DNA of 40,509 bases from CAYQPF01 sp964419225. Its GTDB lineage: Bacteria > Cloacimonadota > Cloacimonadia > Cloacimonadales > CAYQPF01. The stretch covers positions 1 through 40,509 of the forward strand of contig CAYQPF010000026.1 in assembly GCA_964419225.1 (NCBI GenBank), in the 5' to 3' direction. Position numbers and translations under genes: made by a program. Positions 8,106-17,460 of this stretch are shown here, piece by piece; position 1 is the stretch's first letter; the number at the start of each line of letters is the position of its first letter. The notes beneath the pieces are model-generated. The model had not been told where the DNA came from, searched no databases, and was given only the letters and a program-made list of their open reading frames with translations.

Positions 8106-8129
8106 ATGAAGAACAGAGAGATTTTTTAA
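8106..8129 (+). CDS. Seven-codon leader ORF, or broken start of cheR-like gene
   Basis: ATG with a good ribosome-binding site (GAGAGG, five bases upstream) reads MKNREIF and stops at TAA, one base before the TTG start of the CheR-like gene. The ORF ends in a run of six T (8122-8127). Removing one T would fuse it to the CheR frame as MKNREIFKLGYKEII. It is therefore either a translationally coupled leader or the true start interrupted by a homopolymer frameshift. Confidence 0.4.
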   Translation: MKNREIF

Positions 8130-8130
8130 G

Positions 8131-8961
8131 TTGGGATATAAAGAAATAATTGATTGTTTGCAGAGGGACTTTGGGGTTGAAGTAACCAATTATAATGAGT
8201 CTTTCCTGGAGAAATCAATAGAAAAGAGATTATCAGAAAATGGTTGCGGATCTTTTGTAGAATATAAAAAAATAATTGAACAGGATTATAATGAGAGAGA
8301 GTTATTAATCAAGTCTTTGAGAATAAATTATAGTGAGTTTTTTCGGAATCAACTTACATTTGCAATATTAGAAGGGATAGTTTTACCAGCATTAATCTTG
8401 AAGAGGAAGAATTCCGGAAGGAAGGAAATTAGGATTTGGTCAGTAGCTTGTTCTGATGGGCAGGAAGCATATAGTATGGCTATTTTGTTGGAGGAGTTAA
8501 CCAAAGTATATTCTAATGGTATAACTTATCGCATATTTGCTACAGATCAGGGTGAAACACAGATTAAAGCCGCGAAAATAGGACGCTATGGAATAGAATC
8601 TCTGAACAATGTGAGTACGAGAAGATTGGGAGTTTGGTTTACTCAGGTGGGTGATAAGTATCAGATCAAACCTGAGTTAGGGCAGAGAATAGATTTTTCT
8701 GTGTTTGATTTATTGGATGGGCAATTGAGTTGTCCACCAGCGAGTATATTTGGGGATTTTGATTTGGTGATTTGTGCAAATTTGCTTTTTTATTACAATC
8801 AGTCTGTTAGAAAACAGATTTTGCATACCCTGGGAAATTGTTTAACAAAGGGTGGGTACTTGGTTACCGATCAGGCAGAAAGGGATATTTTAATGAATAA
8901 TAATTTTCAGGAAGTGTATAATCAGTCAGCGATTTTTAAGATAGGGAACGGGGGAGAGTAA
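8131..8961 (+). CDS. CheR-type methyltransferase
   Basis: A 276-residue SAM-dependent methyltransferase of the CheR family, which in chemotaxis methylates glutamates of receptors and elsewhere occurs as an accessory of hybrid kinases. Visible features are the N-terminal helical domain (1-75) with INYSEFFRN in place of the usual TxFFR, the SAM motif SVACSDGQEAYSMAILL (canonical SAGCSTGEEPYS), YRIFATDQGETQIKAA, and FDLVICANLLFYYN, the equivalent of the ICRNVLIYF motif. The standard Arg of ICRN is Ala here. The only start in frame is TTG at 8131, which lacks a well-placed ribosome-binding site of its own. Four bases separate it from the hybrid kinase downstream. No MCP, CheA or CheW is present, so classical chemotaxis is unlikely; a role in modifying the adjacent kinase is an inference. 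Confidence 0.82.
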   Translation: MGYKEIIDCLQRDFGVEVTNYNESFLEKSIEKRLSENGCGSFVEYKKIIEQDYNERELLIKSLRINYSEFFRNQLTFAILEGIVLPALILKRKNSGRKEIRIWSVACSDGQEAYSMAILLEELTKVYSNGITYRIFATDQGETQIKAAKIGRYGIESLNNVSTRRLGVWFTQVGDKYQIKPELGQRIDFSVFDLLDGQLSCPPASIFGDFDLVICANLLFYYNQSVRKQILHTLGNCLTKGGYLVTDQAERDILMNNNFQEVYNQSAIFKIGNGGE

Positions 8962-8965
8962 AAAG

Positions 8966-11935
8966 ATGAAACTGAAGGATTTCAAAATTTCGACACAATT
9001 AAGGATCGGTTTTTCGATACTGATTCTTTTTGTAGTAATATTAAGTACAGTATCATATACTCAGAAGGAGAAGTTGTACCAACAGTTAGACACGATGTAT
9101 GAGCATCCTTTTCAGGTCAGGATAGCTTTAGGAGACATTGAAGAGCATATAAAGTCAATTCAGTTTGATTATCGAAATGCTCTACTTGCGGATACCCGTG
9201 CAGAAATTGATTCTGCTATGCAGCAAACTGATGTATCAGAAGACCAAATATTGAAGGCTTTTAATGTATTGGAAGACCGTTATCTTGGGTCACAGGATCA
9301 GGTACAAAATGCACGTAATGCTTTTGTATTGTGGTTATCTTCACACGAGCAGGCCAGAGAATTTATTTATGCCGGGAAGTTAGAAGAGGCAAAGAAGAAG
9401 TTTCGAGATGAAGGAGAAGTCGGCAGGGCAAGAGCTGTGCTACTATTTAATATCAAGAAAATTGATGATTTTGCTAAAGCCAAAGCGGAACAGTTATTTG
9501 AAACATCAAAACAGTTAAAGAAAGAACTCAATTTTCAATTACTTTATATATTTGTAACAGTTTTGCTACTCTCTCTAATTATTATTTACACATTGTTAAG
9601 AAATATCCAAAATCCGATCAATAATTTAACTGAAGCCACTCAACGCTTTCATCAGGGTGATATGGAAGCACGTAGTTCCTATTTATCTGAAAATGAGTTT
9701 GGAATTTTAGCTCATTCCTATAATACGTTGGCTGAAGGAATCCAAAAGAGCCTAGAACTCAGGGAAAAAGCAGCAGATATATCAGGAATAATGTTGAGTG
9801 AAGATGATATTAGTAAGTTTTTCCAGACAACTTTGACGAAGTTGGCTTCACATACCGGGTCACAGATGGGGGCAATATATTTATTGAGTGAAGATAAAAA
9901 GTCTTTTGAACATTTTTTCTCATTGGGAATGAATGGTACTGCAACGCAAACATTTAAAGCAGACAGTTTTGAGGGCGAATTTGGACCAGCATTATTTTCC
10001 CATAAAGTACAGCATATAAAGAAAGTTGCCGAGAACACCAGGTTTGTTTTAAACACACCCAGCGGGAAATTTATTCCTAGTGAAATTCTTACAATACCAA
10101 TTTACAGTAATGAGACAATTGCGGTTGTTTCATTGGCGACTGTTGGACAGTATAGTCAGCAGGCTCTTGATTTTATTGAGAGTATCCTGGATACAATGAC
10201 CGCCAGGGCAGAGGGTGTCATTGTATATAGAAAAATCAAAGAATTTTCCGAAAAGCTGGAGCAGCAAAACATAGAGTTACAGGAACAGAAGAGTGAGATG
10301 GCATCTCAGTCAGTAGAGTTGGTGAATCAGAATGCTGAGTTGGAAATGCAGAAGAAGCAATTGGATGAAGCCAATAAATTGAAGACCAATTTCCTGGCGA
10401 ACATGAGCCATGAATTACGTACACCACTTAATTCAGTTATAGCTCTTTCTGGCGTATTAAACCGTCGCTTAATAAACCAAATCCCCCAGGAAGAGTATAG
10501 TTATCTGGAAGTCATCGAAAGAAATGGCAAGCATTTGTTAGCTTTGATCAATGATATTCTGGATATTTCCAGGATTGAAGCAGGCCGGGAAGAAATTGAA
10601 ATCACGAAGTTCAATCCAAATCATTTAATTGATGAAGTGAACAGTATGATTTATCCGCAGGCTAAGCAGAAGCAGATAGAATTAATTCACAGAGACAGTG
10701 AAGTTGAGATGTATTTAACCAGTGATGCAGACAAGTGCAGGCACATCTTACAGAATCTGGTGGGCAATGCGGTTAAGTTTACGGGTAAGGGGAAGGTGGA
10801 AGTAGTCGCGAGTCAGAGTGTGAATAATGTAATTATCCGTGTAATAGATACAGGAATTGGGATAGCCGAGGAGAATTTGGCACATATTTTTGATGAATTC
10901 CGTCAGGCTGATGGGAGTACCTCACGTTCATTTGGCGGGTCTGGTTTAGGATTGGCCATAGCGAAGAAGTATGCTAATTTGCTGAATGGTACGATATCGG
11001 TGAAGAGTGTTATAGGTAAGGGTTCTGAGTTTACGTTGATTTTGCCGTTGCATTATTCGCAAGAGCATGAGGCATTAGAGACAGAAAGGGTGATCAGTTT
11101 TCACAAGGAAATACCGATACCTGCACCAGAGGTTAAAAGTGATAACAGATTGCAGACAGTACTATTAGTGGAAGACAGTGAGCCGGCCATTATCCAGATC
11201 AGAGATATTTTGGAGGAAATTGGATACAGAATATTGGTTGCACATGATGGGGGAGAAGCTTTGGGTATTATCGGGCAAACAATCCCAGATGCGATGATCC
11301 TGGATTTAATGATGCCTGGGATTGATGGTTTTGAGGTGTTGAAGACATTGAGGGAAGAGGAGGTGACGGCTCATATACCTGTCTTAATCTTGACAGCGAA
11401 GCAGATCACCAAAGAAGAACTCAAATTTTTAAGCAGGAATAATGTACATCAATTGATCCAGAAGGGAGATGTAAGGCGGGAAGAGTTGCAGAATGCAGTA
11501 GCCGGGATGGTAAAGAGTACAGTAAAAGTATCAAAGAGGGCAGATCGGGTGTTACCATCGGTTGGGGAGAAGGCGATGGTTTTGATAGTAGAGGATAATG
11601 CCGATAATATGCTGACAGTGAAGGCGATATTAGGAGACAGTTTTAGAATTGTTGAGGCTGAAAACGGGGTGGATGCAGTAAAGATGACCAAGGAACATTC
11701 TCCGAATTTGATTTTAATGGATATTGCTTTGCCGGGGATGAACGGGATCGAAGCGTTCAAAGCTATCCGGGAGAACGTGAATTATCAGCATATACCGATC
11801 ATAGCATTAACGGCAAGTGCGATGGATCAGGACAGAGAGACGATATTAGCATACGGTTTTGATGCCTATGTTGCTAAACCGATAGATGAGAAAGAATTAT
11901 TTAAAACAATCAGGGAAATACTTTATGGAAAATAG
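8966..11935 (+). CDS. Membrane hybrid histidine kinase with HAMP, GAF and two receivers
   Basis: A 989-residue protein. Membrane segments at about 13-31 and 191-212 flank a helical periplasmic domain (4HB_MCP-like). HAMP is at 213-265 and GAF at about 275-410. A heptad coiled coil (425-472) leads to the H-box NFLANMSHELRTPLNSV with His482. The ATPase domain (585-700) has NLVGNAVKFT, DTGIGI and GGSGLGLAI intact. Two receivers follow: REC1 (730-850) with Asp780 in LDLMMPGIDG, and REC2 (870-985) with Asp919 in LMDIALPGMNG. REC1 has QKGD where the conserved Lys motif is expected; REC2 keeps AKPID. The architecture resembles multi-step phosphorelay kinases often paired with CheR/CheB. It follows the CheR-like gene by four bases and overlaps the next gene by eleven. 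Confidence 0.92.
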   Translation: MKLKDFKISTQLRIGFSILILFVVILSTVSYTQKEKLYQQLDTMYEHPFQVRIALGDIEEHIKSIQFDYRNALLADTRAEIDSAMQQTDVSEDQILKAFNVLEDRYLGSQDQVQNARNAFVLWLSSHEQAREFIYAGKLEEAKKKFRDEGEVGRARAVLLFNIKKIDDFAKAKAEQLFETSKQLKKELNFQLLYIFVTVLLLSLIIIYTLLRNIQNPINNLTEATQRFHQGDMEARSSYLSENEFGILAHSYNTLAEGIQKSLELREKAADISGIMLSEDDISKFFQTTLTKLASHTGSQMGAIYLLSEDKKSFEHFFSLGMNGTATQTFKADSFEGEFGPALFSHKVQHIKKVAENTRFVLNTPSGKFIPSEILTIPIYSNETIAVVSLATVGQYSQQALDFIESILDTMTARAEGVIVYRKIKEFSEKLEQQNIELQEQKSEMASQSVELVNQNAELEMQKKQLDEANKLKTNFLANMSHELRTPLNSVIALSGVLNRRLINQIPQEEYSYLEVIERNGKHLLALINDILDISRIEAGREEIEITKFNPNHLIDEVNSMIYPQAKQKQIELIHRDSEVEMYLTSDADKCRHILQNLVGNAVKFTGKGKVEVVASQSVNNVIIRVIDTGIGIAEENLAHIFDEFRQADGSTSRSFGGSGLGLAIAKKYANLLNGTISVKSVIGKGSEFTLILPLHYSQEHEALETERVISFHKEIPIPAPEVKSDNRLQTVLLVEDSEPAIIQIRDILEEIGYRILVAHDGGEALGIIGQTIPDAMILDLMMPGIDGFEVLKTLREEEVTAHIPVLILTAKQITKEELKFLSRNNVHQLIQKGDVRREELQNAVAGMVKSTVKVSKRADRVLPSVGEKAMVLIVEDNADNMLTVKAILGDSFRIVEAENGVDAVKMTKEHSPNLILMDIALPGMNGIEAFKAIRENVNYQHIPIIALTASAMDQDRETILAYGFDAYVAKPIDEKELFKTIREILYGK

Positions 11936-14612
11936 ACAGATTAAAATATTAGCGATTGATGATAATCCGGATAATTTGATTAGTTTGAAGGCCTTAGTTA
12001 TGGAGGCTTTCCCCAGTGTGGAGGTGTTTACGGCTCTAAGTGGGGAGAAAGGAATTGAGTTAGCCGGTATTGAAGATCCTGATGTGATTTTATTAGATAT
12101 AGTAATGCCTCTGATGGATGGCTTTGAAGTTTGTAAAAGAATGAAAGAGAATAGGAATTTGTCTGACATACCCGTTGTTTTTGTTACAGCACTTAAAGGT
12201 GATAAAGAGAGCAGGATTCGTGCTTTGGAATGCGGAGCGGAAGCCTTCTTAGCCAAGCCGATAGATGAGAGTGAGTTGACGGCTCAGATCCGGGCAATGG
12301 TGAAAATAAAAACAGCCAATATAGAAAAGCGTGATGAAACAAAAAAACTGGCACGTTTAGTGAATGAACAGACGCGGGAATTGAGGAAGACATACAGGGC
12401 TACCTTGAATTTGCTGGAAGATTTGAACAGGGAGAATGAGTCCAGGAAGAAAAGTGAAGATGCTTTAAGAGTGAGTGAAGAGAGACTTCGGCTGATGATG
12501 TCTCGCATGCAACAGGGCCTGGCTGTGCATGAAATTATTGTTAATACAGATGGGAAACCTATTGATTACAGATTTTTGGATGTGAATGACAGTTTTGAAC
12601 AGATGACAGGTTTAAAGCGGGAAAATATAATAGGCAGAACTGTTTTGGAAGTAATGCCCTTAGTGGAACAATATTGGATAGAGGCATATGGAAAAGTAGC
12701 TTTAACCGGAGAGACGGCACAATTTGAGAATTATACAGAAGTATTGGACAAATATTTTGAAGTTGTTGCTTACTCACCTCAACATGGGCAGTTTGCAGTA
12801 ATAATATCTGATATTACCAAGCGGAAGAAGACAGAAGATGCTTTACGGCAAAGTGAGAAGAAGTACCGTACCCTAACTGAAAGTATGAAGGATGTAGTCT
12901 GGGTTTTAGACACAGAGACTATGTATTTTACGTATATTAGTCCGTCTGTGGAGAGGTTAAGAGGATATACACTGGAAGAAATAGCGTGTAATCCCGTTGA
13001 TTCTGCCCTTAAGCTGGAGGAAGGGGAGTATTTAAAGAATTTGATCAGACAACGTGCGGAGGATTTTTTATCAGGCAAAGAACCTTCCGAAAGATTTTAT
13101 ATTAATGAAGTTGAGCAACCGCGCAAAGATGGTTCAACAGTATGGACAGAGGTCGTTACCAACTATAGCTTTAATGAAATAACTGGTCATGTGGAAGTGT
13201 GTGGAGTAACCCGGGACATTAGTGAGAGAAAATTAACAGAGGTAGAATTACGGGAGGAGCAATTATTTTCGAGAGCAATAGTAGAGAGTCTTCCCGGTAT
13301 ATTCTATTTATACACATATCCCGAGTTGGAATTGGTGCTTTGGAATAAACAGCACGAGTCGGTATTTGGGTTTACGGGAGAAGAAATAAAGAACCGGAGT
13401 ATTTTTGCTTGGCATGCTCCAGAGGCAAAGGCAGGAGTTCAAAGGGCTGTAGAACAGGTGATCCAATTCGGGCACGGTAGTATAGAAGCACAGTTGTTAC
13501 AAAAAGACGGGGGAAAGATACCTTTTTATTTAACAGGATCAAGACTGGAACTGCATGGGAAGTTGTATCTATTGGGAGTTGGGTCTGATGTCTCTGAGAT
13601 GAAACATGCTGAGGAAGAATTAGTCGAGAGTGAAAAGAAATATAGATATTTGTATGAACATGCTGGTATAGGTATTGGCTATTATAAAACGGATGGGACA
13701 GTTATTTCCTATAATCGTTTGGCTGCAAGCCATATGGGTGGGATACCTGAGGATTTTGCCGGGAAATCACTTTATGAATTGTTTCCCAAAGATGAAGCAG
13801 AGTTTTATCATGAGCGATTGAAAAGAGCTGCTGAGTCTGATAGTTCAATTTCATTTGAAGATTTAATAAAATTACCTCAAGGAGAGAAATATTTTACGAG
13901 TACTTTCACAAGAATATCAGATTCAAACAATCAGACAATTGGAATTCAAATCATATCTCAGGATATCACTGAACGCAAATTAATTGAAGAGAAAAACCTA
14001 AATCTTTTAGCCGAGAAAGAACTTATTTTGAAGGAAGTGCATCACCGGGTCAAGAACAATTTGAGTACAATCAATGCAATACTTTTACTCCATGCCAATA
14101 CATTAGAGGAAACGACTGCCATAGCTGCCCTGAACGATGCATCTAATCGGGTACGGAGTATGTCTGTCCTGTATGATAAAATCTATCAAACAACAGATTA
14201 CAAAGGGATCTCACTCAAAGATTATCTTCCAGCTTTGATAAGTCAAATAGTGAGTAACTTTTCTAATAGCAGTTTTGTGAAAATAAAGACCGATATTGAA
14301 GATATTACATTAGGTTCACACTGTTTATCCACTGTTGGGATTATTATTAATGAATTGCTGACAAATATGATGAAGTATGCGTTTGTGGACAGAGTTGAAG
14401 GATTGATCACCATTTCGGCTAAACTACAAGACAATCTGGTGCGTTTTGTGATAATGGACAACGGCAACATCATACCGGATACAGTTGATTTTGAGAAATC
14501 AACAGGATTTGGAATGATGCTGGTAGGATTGCTGACAAAGCAGATAGGTGGTACAATAAAAATTGTGCGTGATAAGGGAACAGCGATAGTGTTGGAGTTT
14601 GGGAATAGTTGA
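11925..14612 (+). CDS. Receiver-PASx4-HisKA_2 histidine kinase
   Basis: An 895-residue soluble kinase. The start is the ATG at 11925, inside the 3' end of the preceding gene. An N-terminal receiver (5-125) has Asp58 in LLDIVMPLMDG and the Lys motif AKPIDE. A coiled coil (130-170) is followed by four PAS domains, each closed by an I-x-D-I/V-[ST]-x-[RM]-K motif (ending near 290, 425, 550 and 680). The H-box LILKEVHHRVKNNLSTINAI (His706/707) is HisKA_2 type. The ATPase domain has IINELLTNMMKYAF as N-box, but the G1 box reads DNGNIIPD instead of DxGxG, so nucleotide binding may be weakened. Being both a receiver and a kinase, it could accept phosphate from the hybrid kinase upstream and relay it. 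The nearest downstream gene is 165 bases away. Confidence 0.9.
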   Translation: MENRQIKILAIDDNPDNLISLKALVMEAFPSVEVFTALSGEKGIELAGIEDPDVILLDIVMPLMDGFEVCKRMKENRNLSDIPVVFVTALKGDKESRIRALECGAEAFLAKPIDESELTAQIRAMVKIKTANIEKRDETKKLARLVNEQTRELRKTYRATLNLLEDLNRENESRKKSEDALRVSEERLRLMMSRMQQGLAVHEIIVNTDGKPIDYRFLDVNDSFEQMTGLKRENIIGRTVLEVMPLVEQYWIEAYGKVALTGETAQFENYTEVLDKYFEVVAYSPQHGQFAVIISDITKRKKTEDALRQSEKKYRTLTESMKDVVWVLDTETMYFTYISPSVERLRGYTLEEIACNPVDSALKLEEGEYLKNLIRQRAEDFLSGKEPSERFYINEVEQPRKDGSTVWTEVVTNYSFNEITGHVEVCGVTRDISERKLTEVELREEQLFSRAIVESLPGIFYLYTYPELELVLWNKQHESVFGFTGEEIKNRSIFAWHAPEAKAGVQRAVEQVIQFGHGSIEAQLLQKDGGKIPFYLTGSRLELHGKLYLLGVGSDVSEMKHAEEELVESEKKYRYLYEHAGIGIGYYKTDGTVISYNRLAASHMGGIPEDFAGKSLYELFPKDEAEFYHERLKRAAESDSSISFEDLIKLPQGEKYFTSTFTRISDSNNQTIGIQIISQDITERKLIEEKNLNLLAEKELILKEVHHRVKNNLSTINAILLLHANTLEETTAIAALNDASNRVRSMSVLYDKIYQTTDYKGISLKDYLPALISQIVSNFSNSSFVKIKTDIEDITLGSHCLSTVGIIINELLTNMMKYAFVDRVEGLITISAKLQDNLVRFVIMDNGNIIPDTVDFEKSTGFGMMLVGLLTKQIGGTIKIVRDKGTAIVLEFGNS

Positions 14613-14777
14613 GAGTTGAATTGTGAAAGTTTGGAGAGACTTAGATATAAATCTCCAGTCTTGAGTCCACAATCGTGAGTTCAAAGTCGTGAGTACAAAG
14701 TGGATTCTTGTATGTATGCAATAAAAAAACTTTCTTGACAAACAAAGCTTTTTTCTTTAAATAAGTTTGAGGAAGAA
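14613..14777 (+). promoter_or_regulatory. Intergenic region with candidate promoter
   Basis: The start of the gap contains TTGAGAG-like and CGTGAGT-type low-complexity sequence right after the kinase stop. TTGACA at 14735-14740 is followed 17 bases later by TAAATA (14758-14763), a partial -10. The predicted leader to the ATG at 14778 is very short, so the promoter call is tentative. Confidence 0.35.
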
Positions 14778-15116
14778 ATGAAGTATATAAAAGTAGTTGA
14801 AATTGAAGCAGGAATGATTTTAGCCGAAAGTATTTTTAATATAAAAGGCCAGGTATTGTTGAAGGACGGCATTTCTTTGACGGAAGAACATCGCAGAAAC
14901 CTATCCGAAACCTACAAAATAAAAAGAATAGCGATCAAGACTCAGCAGGAACTAAATGCCAGCGAATTATCAGAGGAAACCAAGGAGCAGATCAAGGCTG
15001 AAATAAAAAGTGATTTAATGCTGATGTTTAAACCTTGTCAACATGATGAAATGATGATGAGATTATGCAGAGCGATTATTGATTATAGGATTAAGGGTGC
15101 TTTGAATGAGGGATAG
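14778..15116 (+). CDS. Small protein resembling the N-terminal domain of HD-GYP/HDOD regulators
   Basis: A 112-residue soluble protein with KVVEIEAGMILAESIFNIKG and LLKDGISLTEEHRRNL near the N-terminus, followed by YKIKRIAIKT. This pattern (xxxGMxLAxxVxxxxGxxLLxxGxxLT) is the short beta-rich segment seen ahead of HD-GYP and HDOD domains, where its function is not defined. The second half is a charged helix rich in Lys and Glu. It overlaps the HDOD gene by eleven bases, so the two probably make a split version of a normally fused regulator. Ribosome-binding site GAGGAAG is well placed. Confidence 0.7.
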   Translation: MKYIKVVEIEAGMILAESIFNIKGQVLLKDGISLTEEHRRNLSETYKIKRIAIKTQQELNASELSEETKEQIKAEIKSDLMLMFKPCQHDEMMMRLCRAIIDYRIKGALNEG

Positions 15117-15969
15117 AGCTGAAGTAGTTAATTATCTCAGATCTATTTGTGAAAGTAATCCTGACTTTTATTTTAAAACAACTTTGTTGATGGAATTCAA
15201 TCAGGCTTTAAATAATGCAGAATACAATTATGAAGATCTGATTGCCATAATCCTGCGTGAACCTACCATTGCCAGTGCAATCCTGAGAATCGCTAACTCA
15301 CCTTTGTATGGCTTAACAAAACGGGTTACCTCCATAAAACAAGCCATTTCTTTCATTGGATTCAATAAGATCGAACAAATATTTAAAGCAGAAATTATTC
15401 GGGAACTTCTCATGAAGGATAATACTTCCGAGGATATTCTTGATCTTTGGCGGCACTCACTGGCTACAGCGATTGCGAGTCAGGTCATCAGCCAATACAG
15501 TAAGAGGAAACTAATTGCTGAGGATTTTTATATAGCCGGTCTTCTGCATGATTTAGGTAAATATATTATTATTAAGTATTTGCCGGAAGAGTATCAGCAG
15601 ATCCAACAGACTATGGCCACCTACAGTAATAGTAAGCTTTTGGCAGTAGAAAGACAGGTTATGGTCATAACACATCAGGAAATTGGCGGTTTTTTTGCCA
15701 AATACTGGTGTTTCCCTGATTCTATAGTCAATTGCATCAGATACCACCATTTTTTTGAGAATGCTCCGAAGGATAAAGCAATGGTAGCAGCCATAACTAT
15801 TGCCAATACAATAGTTAAAGGGCTAAAGTTAGGAAATTCCATGAATACCACAGCTGACTCAGTATCAAGTTGGATCTGGAAATTCTACAGGATTAATGAA
15901 AAAGATTTTCCCCAGATGATAGATTTGATCTATAAGCAGTATAAAAGCACCTTAATGCTTATAGATTAG
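15106..15969 (+). CDS. HDOD domain signalling protein
   Basis: A 287-residue HDOD protein. The domain (about 20-230) shows the typical IILREPTIASAILRIANSPLYG near the start, SIKQAISFIGFNKI, LWRHSLATA, and AGLLHDLGKYI. The phosphodiesterase metal site of true HD domains is incomplete, as in most HDOD proteins: one HD (in LLHDLG) and further His residues (THQE, RYHHFF) are present, but no GYP. HDOD proteins are regulatory adaptors in two-component and second-messenger circuits. The start ATG lies inside the 3' end of the preceding small gene, indicating coupling. The gene converges on the RNase gene with a five-base gap and no terminator hairpin visible. Confidence 0.88.
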   Translation: MRDRAEVVNYLRSICESNPDFYFKTTLLMEFNQALNNAEYNYEDLIAIILREPTIASAILRIANSPLYGLTKRVTSIKQAISFIGFNKIEQIFKAEIIRELLMKDNTSEDILDLWRHSLATAIASQVISQYSKRKLIAEDFYIAGLLHDLGKYIIIKYLPEEYQQIQQTMATYSNSKLLAVERQVMVITHQEIGGFFAKYWCFPDSIVNCIRYHHFFENAPKDKAMVAAITIANTIVKGLKLGNSMNTTADSVSSWIWKFYRINEKDFPQMIDLIYKQYKSTLMLID

Positions 15970-15974
15970 GGCGG

Positions 15975-17447
15975 TCATACTTTTCTAAAGTCGATAAAAC
16001 CTCTTTCGACATCAGTACGAATCAATTCTACTCTGATCTGGTGTCCTGTATCCATGCCATCGTATCCTTCAACCAATCTTCCTTCAACAGGAGGATTAAA
16101 TAAACGTACCCAAGTTCCTTTATTGGAAGCACCTGTAACAATTCCGTTGAATATTTCTCCGATCCTGGATTCCAATACCATAGCAGCCGCAGATTTGTTT
16201 ACCTGACGTTCTACTTTCTTCGCTGCATCTTCACCCAGAGTACAGTGCCTGGCTAAAGCTTCCAGTTCTTCATTTGTATAGGGAACAGGTTTTCCTGAAA
16301 GTACAGCCTTCAATAAGCGTTGTGTGATCAGGTCTGGATAACGGCGGTTAGGTGCAGTTGAATGTGAGTATTCCTTTACAGCGAGTCCGAAATGCCCAAG
16401 ACTACTCCCATCTTTGTGAGAAACAGCATATTCTCCTGCTCCGAGAAGTTTGACAATGCTGAGGGATAGATCAGGGAAACGAACCGGATCTGCAGCTTTC
16501 GCTGCTACGAGAAATTTGTCGAGTGCTTTGGAATCAGGTTCCGGTGGTAATTTAAAGCCTGTTTCGAAGGCAAGTTCAACGATCCTGTCCCAGCGTTTGG
16601 GAGTATGCACAACCCGTTGTAGAGAAGGAGATCCTTTTGACTCAAGAAACTTCGCAGTAACACCATTGGCAGCGATCATGAAATCAGCAATTATATCTTT
16701 AGCACGGTTTGAATAATCTGTTTCAAGGTCTTTGATTTCATCTTTTTTGAAAACAGGTCTGGACTTGATGATTTCCAGCTCAAGTGCACCATGCAAATGT
16801 CTTAAAGCTTTCATCTTCTGGGCTGCTTTATCCTGAAGTCTCAAGTTCTCTTCTAGACCCCGGACATTTTTGATCATTTCCAGTATGGGTCCATTACCTT
16901 CCAGCCATTCAGCTACACTGTGATAATCTAATTTGGCATAATTCCTGACCATTGCTTTGTAAACATTAGAGTCTTTTACAGTACCATTTTCAGCGATGAT
17001 CATCTCAACCACAATAGCAAGACGGTCTTCAGCGTAACTTAACGAAGTTAGGTCTGTCGAAAGTTTTTCAGGTAACATCGGAAATACTTCTGCTGCGGTA
17101 TAGATTGAAGCTGTATTATGACGGGCATGCTCATCAATTGCGGAGCCGGGTTTGACTAACGCATCCACATCTGCTATAGCTATCAGGATCTTTGTCCCTT
17201 TGTTGGGGATTATATCGGCGACAGTCAGCTGGTCCACATAACGGCAGTCGTGATTATCAATAGAACTCCAAAGCAGTTTCCTTAAATCACGGGTAGAATC
17301 CTCAAGCCAAACTGCCGGTCCTTGGATTTTGTCCAATTCCAGAAGAACATCAGAGGGGAAGTCAGGCAGTAACCCCCTTTCTATCATCGCATGATAGGCG
17401 ATATTTCTTAATATAGAGCGGTGCTTTTTGTCATTAATTTCTGGCAT
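15975..17447 (-). CDS. RNB-domain 3'-5' exoribonuclease, DrII-like subfamily
   Basis: A 490-residue RNase II/R superfamily protein. The catalytic segment reads LLWSSIDNHDCRYVDQLTVAD. The SIDN...DxD/Q pattern with VDQL instead of the DIDDA of E. coli RNase II is typical of the shorter DrII-type enzymes known from Deinococcus and cyanobacteria. Later RNB motifs are present: AEVFPMLPEKLSTDLTSL (canonical RxMLP...LS), HFGLAVKEYSHSTAPNRRYPDL, and a C-terminal S1-like barrel (about 425-490, IFNGIVTGASNKGTWVRL). No cold-shock domains precede the catalytic core, as expected for this subfamily. ATG at 17445-17447 has GGAGG four bases upstream. A strong hairpin sits directly 5' of that site (see 17461-17490). 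Confidence 0.88.
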   Translation of the reverse strand: MPEINDKKHRSILRNIAYHAMIERGLLPDFPSDVLLELDKIQGPAVWLEDSTRDLRKLLWSSIDNHDCRYVDQLTVADIIPNKGTKILIAIADVDALVKPGSAIDEHARHNTASIYTAAEVFPMLPEKLSTDLTSLSYAEDRLAIVVEMIIAENGTVKDSNVYKAMVRNYAKLDYHSVAEWLEGNGPILEMIKNVRGLEENLRLQDKAAQKMKALRHLHGALELEIIKSRPVFKKDEIKDLETDYSNRAKDIIADFMIAANGVTAKFLESKGSPSLQRVVHTPKRWDRIVELAFETGFKLPPEPDSKALDKFLVAAKAADPVRFPDLSLSIVKLLGAGEYAVSHKDGSSLGHFGLAVKEYSHSTAPNRRYPDLITQRLLKAVLSGKPVPYTNEELEALARHCTLGEDAAKKVERQVNKSAAAMVLESRIGEIFNGIVTGASNKGTWVRLFNPPVEGRLVEGYDGMDTGHQIRVELIRTDVERGFIDFRKV

Positions 17448-17460
17448 TATGCCTCCACTT

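Noticed and set aside
8131..11935. Chemotaxis operon
   Set aside because: A CheR-like gene and receivers are present, but no MCP, CheA, CheW or flagellar gene is seen.
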